Shown here: piece after piece, positions 50,360 through 59,336 of the stretch
How the letters are laid out: every line of letters begins with the position of its first letter
Position numbering within the stretch: position 1 is the stretch's first letter
Assembly (NCBI RefSeq): GCF_947500835.1
Contig: NZ_CANMTQ010000001.1
Coordinates: forward strand, 434,001 to 498,000
Direction of reading: 5' to 3'
DNA: 64,000 nt
Source of the DNA: an uncultured Halomonas sp.
Lineage (GTDB): Bacteria > Pseudomonadota > Gammaproteobacteria > Pseudomonadales > Halomonadaceae
The notes under the pieces: generated by a model
Told to the model about the DNA's origin: nothing
Seen by the model: only the letters and a program-made list of their open reading frames with translations
Database searches by the model: none
Position numbers and translations under genes: made by a program

Positions 50360-50482
50360 TCAACCACTTTCAGCAAGCCGATCCAGATCCGAGACGATAT
50401 CCTGCCTGGGATCTGCATCGCGTATCACGAACTGCGCGTCGCCTTGTCGATCGAAGGCGAAAACGGCACTGGAGTGAGTGCA
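50360..50482 (-). pseudogene. SCO1/SenC-family C-terminal remnant
   Basis: Reading on the minus strand down to a TGA at 50362-50360, about 38 codons (THSSAVFAFDRQGDAQFVIR, then ADPRQDIVSDLDRLAESG) resemble the C-terminus of SCO/SenC copper chaperones (HS..VFVFD..G..R). In-frame stops lie just upstream and no start is seen. It is probably a relic. The rest of 50486-50763 shows no supportable gene. Confidence 0.45.
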
Positions 50483-50763
50483 ACACACTCGCCTAGCTGA
50501 TCATACAACGAGCAAGGAATATGCTTGTGGAATGAAGAGGTGATCTGGCTGCATGGCCGACAGTCAACGCGGGTTTACGCGTTGTTTAGTAGCGACGGAT
50601 ACGCGCGGAAGAATCCATGTCAGTCGTCGGCATTGCCGGCGAGAATCAAGCACTTGTGTAAATACTCGGGCCGTGCCCTGGCAGCGCTGTCGCTGAGCAG
50701 ATAACGGCCCGATCAGGGTGGATATGGAGGATGGCCGGATAGTCCGGGCAAGCCGTGGCGTTC

Positions 50764-52161
50764 CTACTGTTTTGCGTCTTTCAATGTTTTGCCTTCATCC
50801 ACTGCATCATCGGGTATGGCGCGCTGTGCCTCCCGACCAAACAAGTTCTGCTTCTCCACGAGAAAATAGAGTACCACTCCGGCTGCCAGGCCCCACCCAG
50901 CGCCATAGACCGCCAGCACCACCGCCATGGTGCCCGCTACACCACGCTCGGCGGTGGTTCTGGTCTGTTCGATGCCTACCATCAGACAGATATAACCAGT
51001 CAGCAGCAAGGTCAAGGAAAGCGCGATGGGCAGCACAGGCTGAAACATGCTGACCAGCGGTAGCATGAACAGGGCAATGAAGCCGGTGATCCAGAAAGTC
51101 CCCCCACCGCTGTAGATGGATTCCATGGCGTTGCGCCCGTGCTTGTAGCGCTCGGCCATGGTGGCGGTCACGGCGGTCCAGATCGGCCCGGCCAGCCCCG
51201 GGTAAGGCGCCAGGAAGGCATGCATGAGATTACGAATAGCGGTGACATGATGAATCCGGTCGGTACTGTAGTCGATCTTCTCATCGGTGCGTAGATGATC
51301 GACCCGCGACATCAGGCTGCGGCCCACCACGATGTCCCCAAAGGCGATGACGTAGGCGATCACCGCGGTAGGCACCGCCAGTAGAAAGACATTCAAGCTC
51401 GGAAAGCCCACCATGAACGGCAGGTAATTCCACATGTCACTGAAGTTGGGCCGAGTGATGCCCCACTCGATGGCAGGGAGCGGATACTCGCCAACGATCC
51501 AGGCTACCAAGATGGCGATGATCATGCCTGGCACCATGCCGAAGTTGGCGATCTTGCGAATAACGGGGTGATCCTGCACCCAGCCTCGAAACGCCGCGGA
51601 AAACAACATGAAGATCGCGACCAACATGCCAATGATCAACGAGATTGGCGTTTCCGCCAGTCGACCGCCCTGCTGAATCTCTCCGGTGATGGCAGCGATG
51701 CCGGCACCCATGATGATTCCTGCCTGTAGAGAATTGGGCACAAGATGCACCAGTTTTCGGCCCAGCCCGGTCACCCCCAGGAAAAAAAAGATCAAGAATA
51801 CAAGAAACTGCAGGGCGAACAGCGCTTGGATAGCTTCCGTGCCTGGGGCGAAATCCCCAAGGAAAACCAGCACCACGGGGATCGCCGGGGTGATCCAGCC
51901 AGGCACCATGGGCACACCCAGTAGCGCCGGCAGCATGAAGCCGATGCCACACACCACCACGAAGGCAAGGGCCACGTCATAGGGCAAGCCCAGGTACTGC
52001 TCGAGCAGCGGAATCATGGCCAGACTGACGACGAACATGATCAGCGCCTGGATCATTTCCGCTATTTCCCATCGGTAGTGAACGAAGGGCAAGCGGATCT
52101 TGAACGGTCCCGCAGGCCAATAGGGTTGTTCTTCGCCATCTTTGCGTTGTTTTAATTGCAT
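50764..52161 (-). CDS. NCS2/SLC23-like permease
   Basis: A 465-residue membrane protein with about twelve to thirteen helices, resembling xanthine/uracil-type (NCS2) permeases and close uncharacterised relatives. Characteristic pieces are VPMVPGWITPAIPVVLVFLG, PNSLQAGIIMGAGIAAITG and GDIVVGRSLMSRVDH. The ligand is unknown, and divergence from classical NCS2 makes a purine/pyrimidine substrate only a guess. ATG 52161 follows GGGAG by six bases; the ORF to 52236 adds an unlikely leader. Confidence 0.75.
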   Translation of the reverse strand: MQLKQRKDGEEQPYWPAGPFKIRLPFVHYRWEIAEMIQALIMFVVSLAMIPLLEQYLGLPYDVALAFVVVCGIGFMLPALLGVPMVPGWITPAIPVVLVFLGDFAPGTEAIQALFALQFLVFLIFFFLGVTGLGRKLVHLVPNSLQAGIIMGAGIAAITGEIQQGGRLAETPISLIIGMLVAIFMLFSAAFRGWVQDHPVIRKIANFGMVPGMIIAILVAWIVGEYPLPAIEWGITRPNFSDMWNYLPFMVGFPSLNVFLLAVPTAVIAYVIAFGDIVVGRSLMSRVDHLRTDEKIDYSTDRIHHVTAIRNLMHAFLAPYPGLAGPIWTAVTATMAERYKHGRNAMESIYSGGGTFWITGFIALFMLPLVSMFQPVLPIALSLTLLLTGYICLMVGIEQTRTTAERGVAGTMAVVLAVYGAGWGLAAGVVLYFLVEKQNLFGREAQRAIPDDAVDEGKTLKDAKQ

Positions 52162-52684
52162 GCGGATCTCCCGATCGCCAGGTAATGGCAAGCGTATTAG
52201 CGGTAAATGATGGATAACATCCTGGCGCCGACGCAACGTCCTGCGGTACGAAACCTAGTCCAGCGGCAAGGCAGGTGCCGGTAATGAACCTGAAGGCAAC
52301 GGTGACTCTCCATAGTCGTCTCGATTATCGAGTTCCGGGCGCGACCCACCGGCGGCCATCAATGAGCAGTATAGTGGGCGCTCTGACGCCGGGTCGAATA
52401 GAAGTAGTTGCTACCGCCTCTCTGCTGGGCGCAACAATGGGCCGCTCAACCTGACAGGGTAGACAGCGTCAAGCTGCGGCAGTAGACGAAGAAGATGAAG
52501 CAATGCCGGTTAGCCGCCTGAGCGGGTTCGGTAATGGGGCTAGCGTATCTTCGCCTTGATAAGCGCACGCTTCGCTCGTCGCCTTGCTAGTCTTGAACTT
52601 GAAAAGATAAAACGACTGCACGTCGAGTAAAGGAGACCGGAGTAACGGTCCGGCTAAACGCAAGCCAGTCAACGGCGCAAACCC
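52162..52684. other. Intergenic stretch with doubtful 67-codon frame
   Basis: About 520 bases between the permease and the hydrolase. A minus-strand frame at 52469-52672 (MTGLRLAGPLLRSPLLDVQS at its start) has the look of a translated intergenic repeat rather than a gene: no ribosome site, Ser/Ala run at its end. The short palindrome CCGGAGTAACGGTCCGG at about 52637-52653 lies inside it. It may be a multicopy element, which only a genome search could show. Confidence 0.3.
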
Positions 52685-53521
52685 ATGTTACGTGTATTGC
52701 TGTGGCTGCTACTAGGTTATGCAATGCTGGTAGTGGCGGCCTGTGCCTTTCAGGATCGGCTGCTGTATCTGCCCCAGGCGCGTGAGCATGTGGCCACGCC
52801 GGCGGACATCGGCTTGACCTGGGAATCGGTCAAGCTGCGCACCGACGACGAGGTGACGCTGGATGCCTGGTGGGTGCCAGCCGAGACACCACGTGGCAAC
52901 CTGCTGTTTTTCCATGGCAATGCCGGCAACATCTCGCACCGCTTGGCGTCGATCCAGCAATTCCACCGGCTTGGGCTTTCGGTATTGATCGTCGACTATC
53001 GCGGCTACGGCAAGAGCGAAGGACGTCCCTCCGAGTCGGGTACCGCCCTTGATGCCCGCGCCGCTTGGCGCTGGCTGCACGAGACACATGGCATCGAGCC
53101 GGGAAAGATCGTGATTTTCGGCCGCTCGCTGGGGGCGGCGGTCGCCGCCGAGTTGGCCCGGGAGCTGAAACGGGGGGCCAGGCCCGCGGCACTGATTCTG
53201 GAGTCGCCTTTCACCTCGGTGCCGAGGTTGGCCCAGCGGCTCTATCCTTTCCTGCCGGCTCGCTGGCTGACGCGCTTCGAATATGACGTCATTGCCTACG
53301 TCAAGGAGATCGAGACACCGGTACTGGTGATCCACAGCCGTGACGACGACATCATTCCGTTCGCCGAGGGCGAAGCCGTCCATGCGGCGGCCCCTGAGCC
53401 CAAGCGCATGCTGGTCATCGGCGGCAGCCACAACGCCGGGTTCCTGGAGAGCGAATCGATTTATCTGGAGGGGATCGATGCATTTTTGAGTGAGTGGGCG
53501 GGATTGCCACGGCTGCGCTGA
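52685..53521 (+). CDS. Alpha/beta hydrolase, BEM46/ABHD13-like, membrane-anchored
   Basis: A 278-residue hydrolase. The N-terminal hydrophobic segment (about 3-20, with AACAF, a possible lipobox or anchor) precedes a hydrolase fold with oxyanion HGNAGN, nucleophile GRSLGAAVA, Asp in HSRDDDIIPFAEG and His in GGSHNAGF. The triad is complete. The substrate is unknown, and related proteins are treated as esterase-like. It is alone on the plus strand. Confidence 0.88.
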   Translation: MLRVLLWLLLGYAMLVVAACAFQDRLLYLPQAREHVATPADIGLTWESVKLRTDDEVTLDAWWVPAETPRGNLLFFHGNAGNISHRLASIQQFHRLGLSVLIVDYRGYGKSEGRPSESGTALDARAAWRWLHETHGIEPGKIVIFGRSLGAAVAAELARELKRGARPAALILESPFTSVPRLAQRLYPFLPARWLTRFEYDVIAYVKEIETPVLVIHSRDDDIIPFAEGEAVHAAAPEPKRMLVIGGSHNAGFLESESIYLEGIDAFLSEWAGLPRLR

Positions 53522-53743
53522 ACGCCACTTGGGATTGCCAGGCTCACCAAGACAACGTGTATTCAATAGCTTACGGGACGTCCGTGGCGTTACCCCGCAG
53601 CACAATGCATAACTATGCGGGGCCCGTACCCACAAAACTCCTGCAGGGCAGTCCCAGCCTTTGTATCATCCTGTGCCAGCACGCTCGCCCACCCTGCTTT
53701 TCTAGCTGGCGGAGCCCTTAATCCTTTTTTATCTTTAATTTTT

Positions 53744-53814
53744 GTGCACCTAAAGTACACTAAAATCTTTTTTGTTAAATAGCCGTGCGGCAATTTCTTT
53801 GAAATTATTATAAT
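53744..53814 (+). promoter_or_regulatory. abiE promoter region: direct repeats and -10 close to the start
   Basis: Near-identical direct repeats GTGCACCTAAA (53744-53754) and GTACACTAAA (53755-53764) lie in an AT-rich stretch, followed by a perfect TATAAT at 53809-53814. The AbiEi ATG is only ten bases past the -10 and has no ribosome site, so the message is probably leaderless. AbiEi-type antitoxins repress their own promoter, and the repeats may be its sites. Confidence 0.4.
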
Positions 53815-53823
53815 GTGTTACCT

Positions 53824-54645
53824 ATGAGTGCACATAAAGCAGACAAACTAAAGAATACTCTCGAAGCTGTCCCTCCCGGCTTCATGGTTGATTCTGACTG
53901 GCTGAAACGCCATGAAGTCAGCCGCTTCCTCGCGCGCAAATATGTTGATCGCGGCTGGCTGAAGCGCGTGACCCGCGGCGTTTTCCTGCGCCCGGCACCG
54001 GGTGCAGGAAAACCCGACACCATCGACTGGAAGACCTGCTTGCTCTCTATGCAGCACATCATGGGCTACGATGTTCATGTCGGTGGCATGACGGCGCTCG
54101 CGCTGCAAGGCTACAGCCATTATTTGCCGCTGGGCGGGAACGCGCCGGTTTGGGTCTATGGCGAAGGCACACCAAACTGGCTGGTCAGGCTAACGCTGAA
54201 CGCACCTCTGGAAACACGTACCACGACCCTCTTCTCCGATCCGGCCCTCGGCCTTGCCAAGGATGGCTCCAACGCCGCAAGCACCCTGCCTTGGGACTGG
54301 CAACTGAGGATGTCATCACCCGAACGGGCCATCCTGGAAGTCATGGACGAACTGCCCGGCCATGAGAGCTTCCACAGTCTCGATATGGTGTTTGAAAGCC
54401 TGACGACCCTGCGCCCGCGCACCCTGGCAGCATTGTTGCACAGTTGCAGGAAGATCAAGGTTACGCGGCTGTTCTTCGTCTTTGCCGACCGCCATAACCA
54501 CCCGTGGCGCAAGCGCCTCGATCCGCAGGAATTCAATCTCGGAAGCGGCGACCGCGCTCTGGTCAAAGGCGGCAGGATACACCCGCGCTACCGCATCATG
54601 GTGCCGGAAGAATTTGCGATAACAGAGACAGCCGATGGCGCGTGA
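53824..54645 (+). CDS. abiEi: Type IV antitoxin AbiEi
   Basis: A 273-residue antitoxin and autorepressor. The N-terminal winged helix (about 15-60, WLKRHEVSRFLARKYVDRGW, then TRGVFLRP) is typical of AbiEi, followed by the AbiEi_3-type antitoxin region with VHVGGMTALALQGYSHYLP and SSPERAILEVMDELP. ATG 53824 was chosen; GTG 53815 is in frame and possible. It overlaps abiEii by 11 bases, so the pair is coupled. Confidence 0.92.
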   Translation: MSAHKADKLKNTLEAVPPGFMVDSDWLKRHEVSRFLARKYVDRGWLKRVTRGVFLRPAPGAGKPDTIDWKTCLLSMQHIMGYDVHVGGMTALALQGYSHYLPLGGNAPVWVYGEGTPNWLVRLTLNAPLETRTTTLFSDPALGLAKDGSNAASTLPWDWQLRMSSPERAILEVMDELPGHESFHSLDMVFESLTTLRPRTLAALLHSCRKIKVTRLFFVFADRHNHPWRKRLDPQEFNLGSGDRALVKGGRIHPRYRIMVPEEFAITETADGA

Positions 54646-55549
54646 AGTTTACGAGGCACAGGTCGCCCTGCTCGTACGCGTCCTCCCCTATGTCGCCGAA
54701 GAAGGCATCTTCGCCTTAACAGGCGGCACGGCCATCAACCTCTTCTACCGCGACCTCCCACGTCTTTCGGTTGATATCGACTTGACCTATTTGCCGGTCA
54801 AAGACCGTGCCGAAAGCCTTGCCGAGATCAATGAAGCGATGGACCGAATTGCCACTGCCATCGAGCGCGGCGTCAGGGGCGCGCAGACACAGCGCATCAA
54901 AGGCGGCAGTGGCGGCGCCACCCGCGTGCTGGCACGACTCAACGGTGCGGAAATCAAGATCGAAACCTCACCGGTCACACGCGGCGTTGTACACGATCCT
55001 CAAACCCGTTCGGTGTCGGAAGCTGTCGAAGATGAATTCGGCTATGCGGAAATCCAGATCGTCTCGTTTGAAGACCTGTTTGGTGGCAAATTGCATGCGG
55101 CTGTTGACCGCCAGCATCCGCGTGATCTCTATGACGTGAAGCTGCTCTATGAACATGAAGGCCTGACCGACGATCTGTTCCGCACCTTCCTGATCTATAT
55201 CGCCAGTTCACCGCGCCCCGTGCATGAACTGCTGAACCCGAATTTCATCGACATTGACCAGCCCTATGCGCAGGAATTCGAAGGCATGACGAAGCTCACG
55301 GTCCGCCTCGATGAGCTGCTGGAAATTCGCGCGCAGTTGATTGCGGATATCCGGTACCGTCTCGATGATGACACCAAACGCTTCCTGCTGACCCTGCATG
55401 ACGGCAAACCGGATTTTTCAGCCATTGAGCGCCCGCAAGCTGCCAATCTCCCCGCGGTACGCTGGAAACTTATCAACCTGAACAAGCTGATCGGGCAGAA
55501 TGCGGAAAAACACATAGCCCAGCGTAAAGAACTGGAAGCGCTGTTCTGA
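54635..55549 (+). CDS. abiEii: Type IV toxin AbiEii (nucleotidyltransferase)
   Basis: A 304-residue nucleotidyltransferase-like toxin that inhibits growth of phage-infected cells; some members add nucleotides to tRNA ends. Motifs are FALTGGTAINLFYRDLPRLS with the catalytic DID in the next residues (SVDIDLTY), and the later KLHAA..QHPRDLYDVKLL with the essential Lys/Asp. Length and gene order match the family, and it looks intact. Confidence 0.93.
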   Translation: MAREVYEAQVALLVRVLPYVAEEGIFALTGGTAINLFYRDLPRLSVDIDLTYLPVKDRAESLAEINEAMDRIATAIERGVRGAQTQRIKGGSGGATRVLARLNGAEIKIETSPVTRGVVHDPQTRSVSEAVEDEFGYAEIQIVSFEDLFGGKLHAAVDRQHPRDLYDVKLLYEHEGLTDDLFRTFLIYIASSPRPVHELLNPNFIDIDQPYAQEFEGMTKLTVRLDELLEIRAQLIADIRYRLDDDTKRFLLTLHDGKPDFSAIERPQAANLPAVRWKLINLNKLIGQNAEKHIAQRKELEALF

Positions 55550-55754
55550 CCTCACTCGGCAACAGCGCCAAAATCATAAGTAATGGTTAACGCTTTGGTA
55601 GTTGCAGGCCCCTGAATGCTCGAGGCGTGATCTGGCAGTAACAGTATTCATAATGGCCTTGCGAAGATCAATGGAGGGAGACTTTTTACTTTGATACTAC
55701 GGATACCAGGTCTAGAAGGAAAATATACCGAAGCGGAGAAATGATGGATCTGGT

Positions 55755-55800
55755 CGGTGGTCCCAGCAGGACTCGAACCTGCGACCAAGAAATTATGAGT
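55755..55800 (-). other. 3' half of a CAT-anticodon tRNA (relic attachment site, copy 1)
   Basis: The minus strand reads as the 3' half of a tRNA with anticodon CAT (elongator Met or Ile2 type): ACTCATAAT, variable loop, GGTTCGAGTCC T-arm and acceptor strand. The CCA position is changed to CCG. There is no 5' half on the higher-coordinate side, so it is not a gene. A 28-base core (55762-55789) is identical to the second copy at 62862-62889. Confidence 0.75.
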
Positions 55801-56020
55801 GCAATTTGTTAACATTAAGGACCGCGCCTGCCATGCGGTTGCACTTTAAAATCAGCCAGTTGAGAGTTTCTACCACTCACACTAGCCACACAGCTTCCTT
55901 GCAATCAGCAACCAAACCGCAACCAAAGTAGCCTTTTCACGATTGTGGCCAGCAGCTTTCCAGCCCGGATAACTTTCCACGAAGCGCCGCATGCGGCATG
56001 CCGAAGCGAGCCAGCACCTA

Positions 56021-56215
56021 TCAATACGACTCCTGGTCCTGGCCATACTGCTCACCCGCCTGTTGTGGCGGCGCATCATCTCCCACAAGCACTGGCTTGC
56101 CGTCCTGCCACAACACGGCGTACTGGCCCAGACGCCGCTTGCGCTCCAGGGTCTCCGCGACTGCGGCACGGAGACTGTCGAGCATCTTTTGAGTATCCGG
56201 TGTCGGCTGAGTCAT
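56021..56215 (-). CDS. Small hypothetical protein at the end of the NERD operon
   Basis: A 64-residue protein. It has an excellent AAGGAGG site seven bases before ATG 56215. The core is helical (TQKMLDSLRAAVAETLERKR) followed by LGQYAVLWQDGKPVLVGDD, a common small-protein pattern of unknown function. It is 36 bases downstream of the preceding minus-strand gene and is probably last in the operon. Confidence 0.7.
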   Translation of the reverse strand: MTQPTPDTQKMLDSLRAAVAETLERKRRLGQYAVLWQDGKPVLVGDDAPPQQAGEQYGQDQESY

Positions 56216-56251
56216 GGTCGTGCCTCCTTGACGAGAATGTTTCGGTTAACC

Positions 56252-56560
56252 CTATCGGGCCCGCACTTGCTGGCGAATCAAATAAAAGAGTCCCGATTCC
56301 AGGGTTGCCACGCTATAAGGCAATTCATGCCGTGCCAAAAACTCCTGAAGACAGTAGATAAAGAGCGCATAGCCTCTCGGATTCCTTGCAAACCCCAGCC
56401 CCTCATTGATCACCTCATCAAGTACGGCATACCGCTTTGGGTCCAGCATCCGCAAGTGCTTGCTGGCAAAGGAGACACCCAGACCTTTGATAGCAATGCC
56501 CGGCGCGATGAGACTGACAGCATCGTCTGTCGCTGCGGCGATCGCCAGCCAGTCGTCCAT
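56252..56560 (-). CDS. Helix-hairpin-helix-like protein, start possibly lost
   Basis: 102 residues from ATG 56560. LIAPGIAIKGLGVSFASKHL, followed by RMLDPKRYAVLDEVINEGLG, recalls HhH base-excision-type folds (GI....SK.L....P..Y.I.D). About 39 in-frame codons before the ATG look coding (WSKGPRVWGNLPRHYRLPDL), but no ATG, GTG or TTG precedes them after the stop at about 56677. The gene may have lost its start, or translate a shortened product. Function unknown. Confidence 0.5.
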   Translation of the reverse strand: MDDWLAIAAATDDAVSLIAPGIAIKGLGVSFASKHLRMLDPKRYAVLDEVINEGLGFARNPRGYALFIYCLQEFLARHELPYSVATLESGLFYLIRQQVRAR

Positions 56561-56685
56561 AGCCCGGCTCAGGTCGGGCAGTCGGTAATGCCGGGGCAGG
56601 TTGCCCCAGACCCGAGGGCCCTTGCTCCAGTCGCAGACAGCCTGGCATATCCAAATCCATCGGTTGTCGTTATGTCATTCGGCGA

Positions 56686-58341
56686 TCAAGCAGCTTTCCT
56701 GAACAGCTTGAGCAGCACCTTGGCCCGCGAGGCGCCGACGTATTCCACTTTCGGGTTCGAGGCCCAGGTACCGCTGCCGATGTCCATCAGCAACACGACG
56801 CTGGCATCCAGCCCCTTGACCGCCGAGACGTTGTACATCCGCGCTGCGTACTGGGGATGGGTCTCGGCCAGAGTCGTCAGCACCTCGCTTTTTTCCACTC
56901 GAAAAGGCGTCAGCAGCAGTATCTGCTCGGGCGTGAAGCCCTCCCCCTCCAGGCTGTCTAGGGTGACCCGCGCCAGTTCGCACTGCTGTTCCGGGGTCTT
57001 CCAGCGCAACGTTTCGACACCCCGTTCACTGCTGGGCAGATGATTGCCGGGCTCTGCCGCTGCAGCGTGATGCTGGCGAAGCCAGGTAGCGATCTCCAGG
57101 GCGTTGCGATAGTTTCGATGCAGCATGAAGGGATAGGGCACCATGCCCGTGAACACCTCCACGGGTAGCTGATAGTCACGGCCATAAAGATTCTGGGCGG
57201 GGTCGGCGAACAGCGTGACCTGGCCCTCGCTGGCCAGCAGTTCATTCAGCGCCAGCCACCAGTAAGGTTCGTAGTCCTGGGCCTCATCCACCACCAGGGC
57301 ATCGAAGGTCTCGGGACGGCGATGCAGGGCCTCCACCAGCAGCTCCGGCGCCGTCTCGTTGTAGAACGCGCCCTTCTCCCCGGGCGCCACCGGTATTTGC
57401 CAGCCAAGACCAGCGCCCTTGGCGCGCTGCTCGCACAGCTCATGAAAGGTCAACGCCTCGATGCGCAAAGTCTCGTCCGCGAAAAGTTCCTGTCGGTGGG
57501 CCTCGGCCAGAGCAGTGTTGAAGCACAGCAGCAACACGCGCTTGCCTTCTCGGGCCAGCTGTTCGGCCCGCAGCCGTGCCAGAATGCTCTTGCCGGTTCC
57601 CGCGCCGCCATGGATCGCCATGCGCGGTATGTACTCGAGCAGGCGCAACACCCACTGCTGTTCGTTGCCAAGACGAAACAGGCTGGCCTCCACGTCTCGG
57701 GCCTGTTCGACGACGCTGCCCACCAGAGCGCAGGCCGGACGCAAAAGGTGATGCTCGATCAGCTTGGCCTGCTGCTTGGTCAGCGGCAGGTCGTTGGTAG
57801 CATGCGGGCCGGCCAGCGGTGCATTGGTAAAGCGCCTGGCCAGGTCATCGGCAGTCAGCGCTTCCAGATCGCTCTTGAGCAGCAGATGGTCGCGGTTGAG
57901 GGCCAGCACGGGCAGCTCGCCTTGCCACTCACTCACGTCGGGAAATACCAGCACCGGCGCCACGGGCAGGCGCAGATCGCCCACCACCTTGCTTATGGCC
58001 TGCAGCAGGCTGCCGGTCTGTTTCTTGAGCTGCTCGAGCGGTGTGGTGGTGAGGCGGTGGGCGCCATGATTACCCTGGCTGTACCAGTGGCCATCTGCTT
58101 CCAGCCATACGCCACCGCCCTTGACCTCCCATAGCTGAAAGCCGTAATGCGGATGAAACAACAGGAAATCGATCTCGCCCACCCAGGTGCCTTTTGCGTT
58201 GCGGGTCTGGGTGGCCAGGCTATGCATGACAATCAGGCCGGGAAAATCCAGGGCGCGCAGGCGCCGGTAGACCTTGACTTCGGCGCGGGAAGGGAGAGTG
58301 TCGAGCGCTTCGTCGCTGCGATGCGGGTAGATTGTGGTCAT
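56686..58341 (-). CDS. NERD-domain UvrD-like (superfamily 1) helicase
   Basis: A 551-residue fusion. The N-terminal NERD nuclease-related domain (about 15-110) shows GEIDFLLFHP (55-64) and WEVKGG (71-76), the E..D..E.K pattern of PD-(D/E)XK folds. A superfamily-1 ATPase follows with Walker A GGAGTGKS (245-252), VVDEAQD (350-356), NYRN and the late VSAVKGLDASVV and ASRAK motifs. Such NERD-helicase proteins occur in defence islands. The C-terminus ends soon after motif VI. It shares an operon with a phosphoesterase. Confidence 0.88.
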   Translation of the reverse strand: MTTIYPHRSDEALDTLPSRAEVKVYRRLRALDFPGLIVMHSLATQTRNAKGTWVGEIDFLLFHPHYGFQLWEVKGGGVWLEADGHWYSQGNHGAHRLTTTPLEQLKKQTGSLLQAISKVVGDLRLPVAPVLVFPDVSEWQGELPVLALNRDHLLLKSDLEALTADDLARRFTNAPLAGPHATNDLPLTKQQAKLIEHHLLRPACALVGSVVEQARDVEASLFRLGNEQQWVLRLLEYIPRMAIHGGAGTGKSILARLRAEQLAREGKRVLLLCFNTALAEAHRQELFADETLRIEALTFHELCEQRAKGAGLGWQIPVAPGEKGAFYNETAPELLVEALHRRPETFDALVVDEAQDYEPYWWLALNELLASEGQVTLFADPAQNLYGRDYQLPVEVFTGMVPYPFMLHRNYRNALEIATWLRQHHAAAAEPGNHLPSSERGVETLRWKTPEQQCELARVTLDSLEGEGFTPEQILLLTPFRVEKSEVLTTLAETHPQYAARMYNVSAVKGLDASVVLLMDIGSGTWASNPKVEYVGASRAKVLLKLFRKAA

Positions 58342-58378
58342 GGATCAATAACACCCGATGGTGAATGGGTTGTCTGAT

Positions 58379-59320
58379 TCACTCACTGACCCAGACGAAA
58401 TTTTCGCGGGAGAGGGTGTGTTCGCCATTGAAGCGATAGGCACACAGCTTGCCCTCGCTGGCACTCTGGGTATGGCCCGCCGCAATACTGTAATCCAGAC
58501 AGGCGATATAACGATTGAGCGGTTCGGGTTCGCCGGTCAGCCAGTAATGACCCACGAACAGCGGCTTGTCGCCGACGTAGCCGGGCAATACGTCTTCGGG
58601 AACCGGGCAGGTAGGAATGGCCTCGAGCTGGTCGGCGGGCACCATGGCAAGTTCACGATAGGTGAGCTGTTCCAGCGTCCACCATTGGGTGCGAATATGA
58701 TGGCGTGGGTTGCCGTCCTTATCATGGAACTCGTATCCCTTCGGCAACGGGATTTCCAGGCCCTTGACCGCTGTTTCCAGCGCATCGAACGGGGCCGAGT
58801 CCTTGCGACATAGTGCCGGCCAGGCCTCGGGCAGGATGCGCTGCTGTTCGTCCATATAGTCGCTCAGCACACCTAGTGACGGCGGATGCCAGCAGGCATG
58901 AATTACTCGTAGCTCATCCAGATCCAGATACAGCGGCAGGGTCTTGAACCAAGCGATATGCTCACGGTGAAGCGCACTGCCCTCTTCAACCTGGTCGAGA
59001 TACGCCTGATGCTGGCGTTGGTTCTTTGGAGTATGCGGACGTAGATACTCACCGGAGGATTTGGGATCTTCCGTTGCCCAGGCCACGGCATTGAACTCGT
59101 GATTACCCATCACCGCCAGGGCCTGCCCGGCCTCGACCATGGCCTTGGCGATCGCCACGGTTTCCACCTGCTCCGGCCCGCGATCGACGAAATCGCCGAG
59201 AAAGATCACCTGGCGCTGCGGGTGTTGCCAGACGCCCTTCCGCTCGGTGTAGCCCAGCTTGCTTAAAAGATGCTTGAGGGGCGTGGCATAGCCGTGAATA
59301 TCGCCGATCAGATCGTACAT
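58379..59320 (-). CDS. Calcineurin-like metallophosphoesterase
   Basis: A 313-residue phosphoesterase of the PrpE/symmetrical-Ap4A-hydrolase/PPP type. Metal motifs are intact: GDIHG (6-10), GDFVDRGPEQV (about 42-52), VMGNHEFN (about 70-77), HACWHPP and FVGHYW. The substrate is unknown (phosphoprotein, dinucleotide or nucleic acid). It is 37 bases upstream of the NERD helicase and 16 bases downstream of an unknown protein, so it is inside the same operon. Confidence 0.88.
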   Translation of the reverse strand: MYDLIGDIHGYATPLKHLLSKLGYTERKGVWQHPQRQVIFLGDFVDRGPEQVETVAIAKAMVEAGQALAVMGNHEFNAVAWATEDPKSSGEYLRPHTPKNQRQHQAYLDQVEEGSALHREHIAWFKTLPLYLDLDELRVIHACWHPPSLGVLSDYMDEQQRILPEAWPALCRKDSAPFDALETAVKGLEIPLPKGYEFHDKDGNPRHHIRTQWWTLEQLTYRELAMVPADQLEAIPTCPVPEDVLPGYVGDKPLFVGHYWLTGEPEPLNRYIACLDYSIAAGHTQSASEGKLCAYRFNGEHTLSRENFVWVSE

Positions 59321-59336
59321 ATCACCTCTTTGATAA

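Noticed and set aside
55755-55800. Possible intact tRNA on the minus strand
   Set aside because: Only the 3' half can be folded; the bases that would form the 5' acceptor, D-arm and anticodon 5' side are absent.
55991-57043. 350-codon plus-strand frame
   Set aside because: It is a shadow of the minus-strand NERD operon genes, which carry clear domain motifs and ribosome sites.
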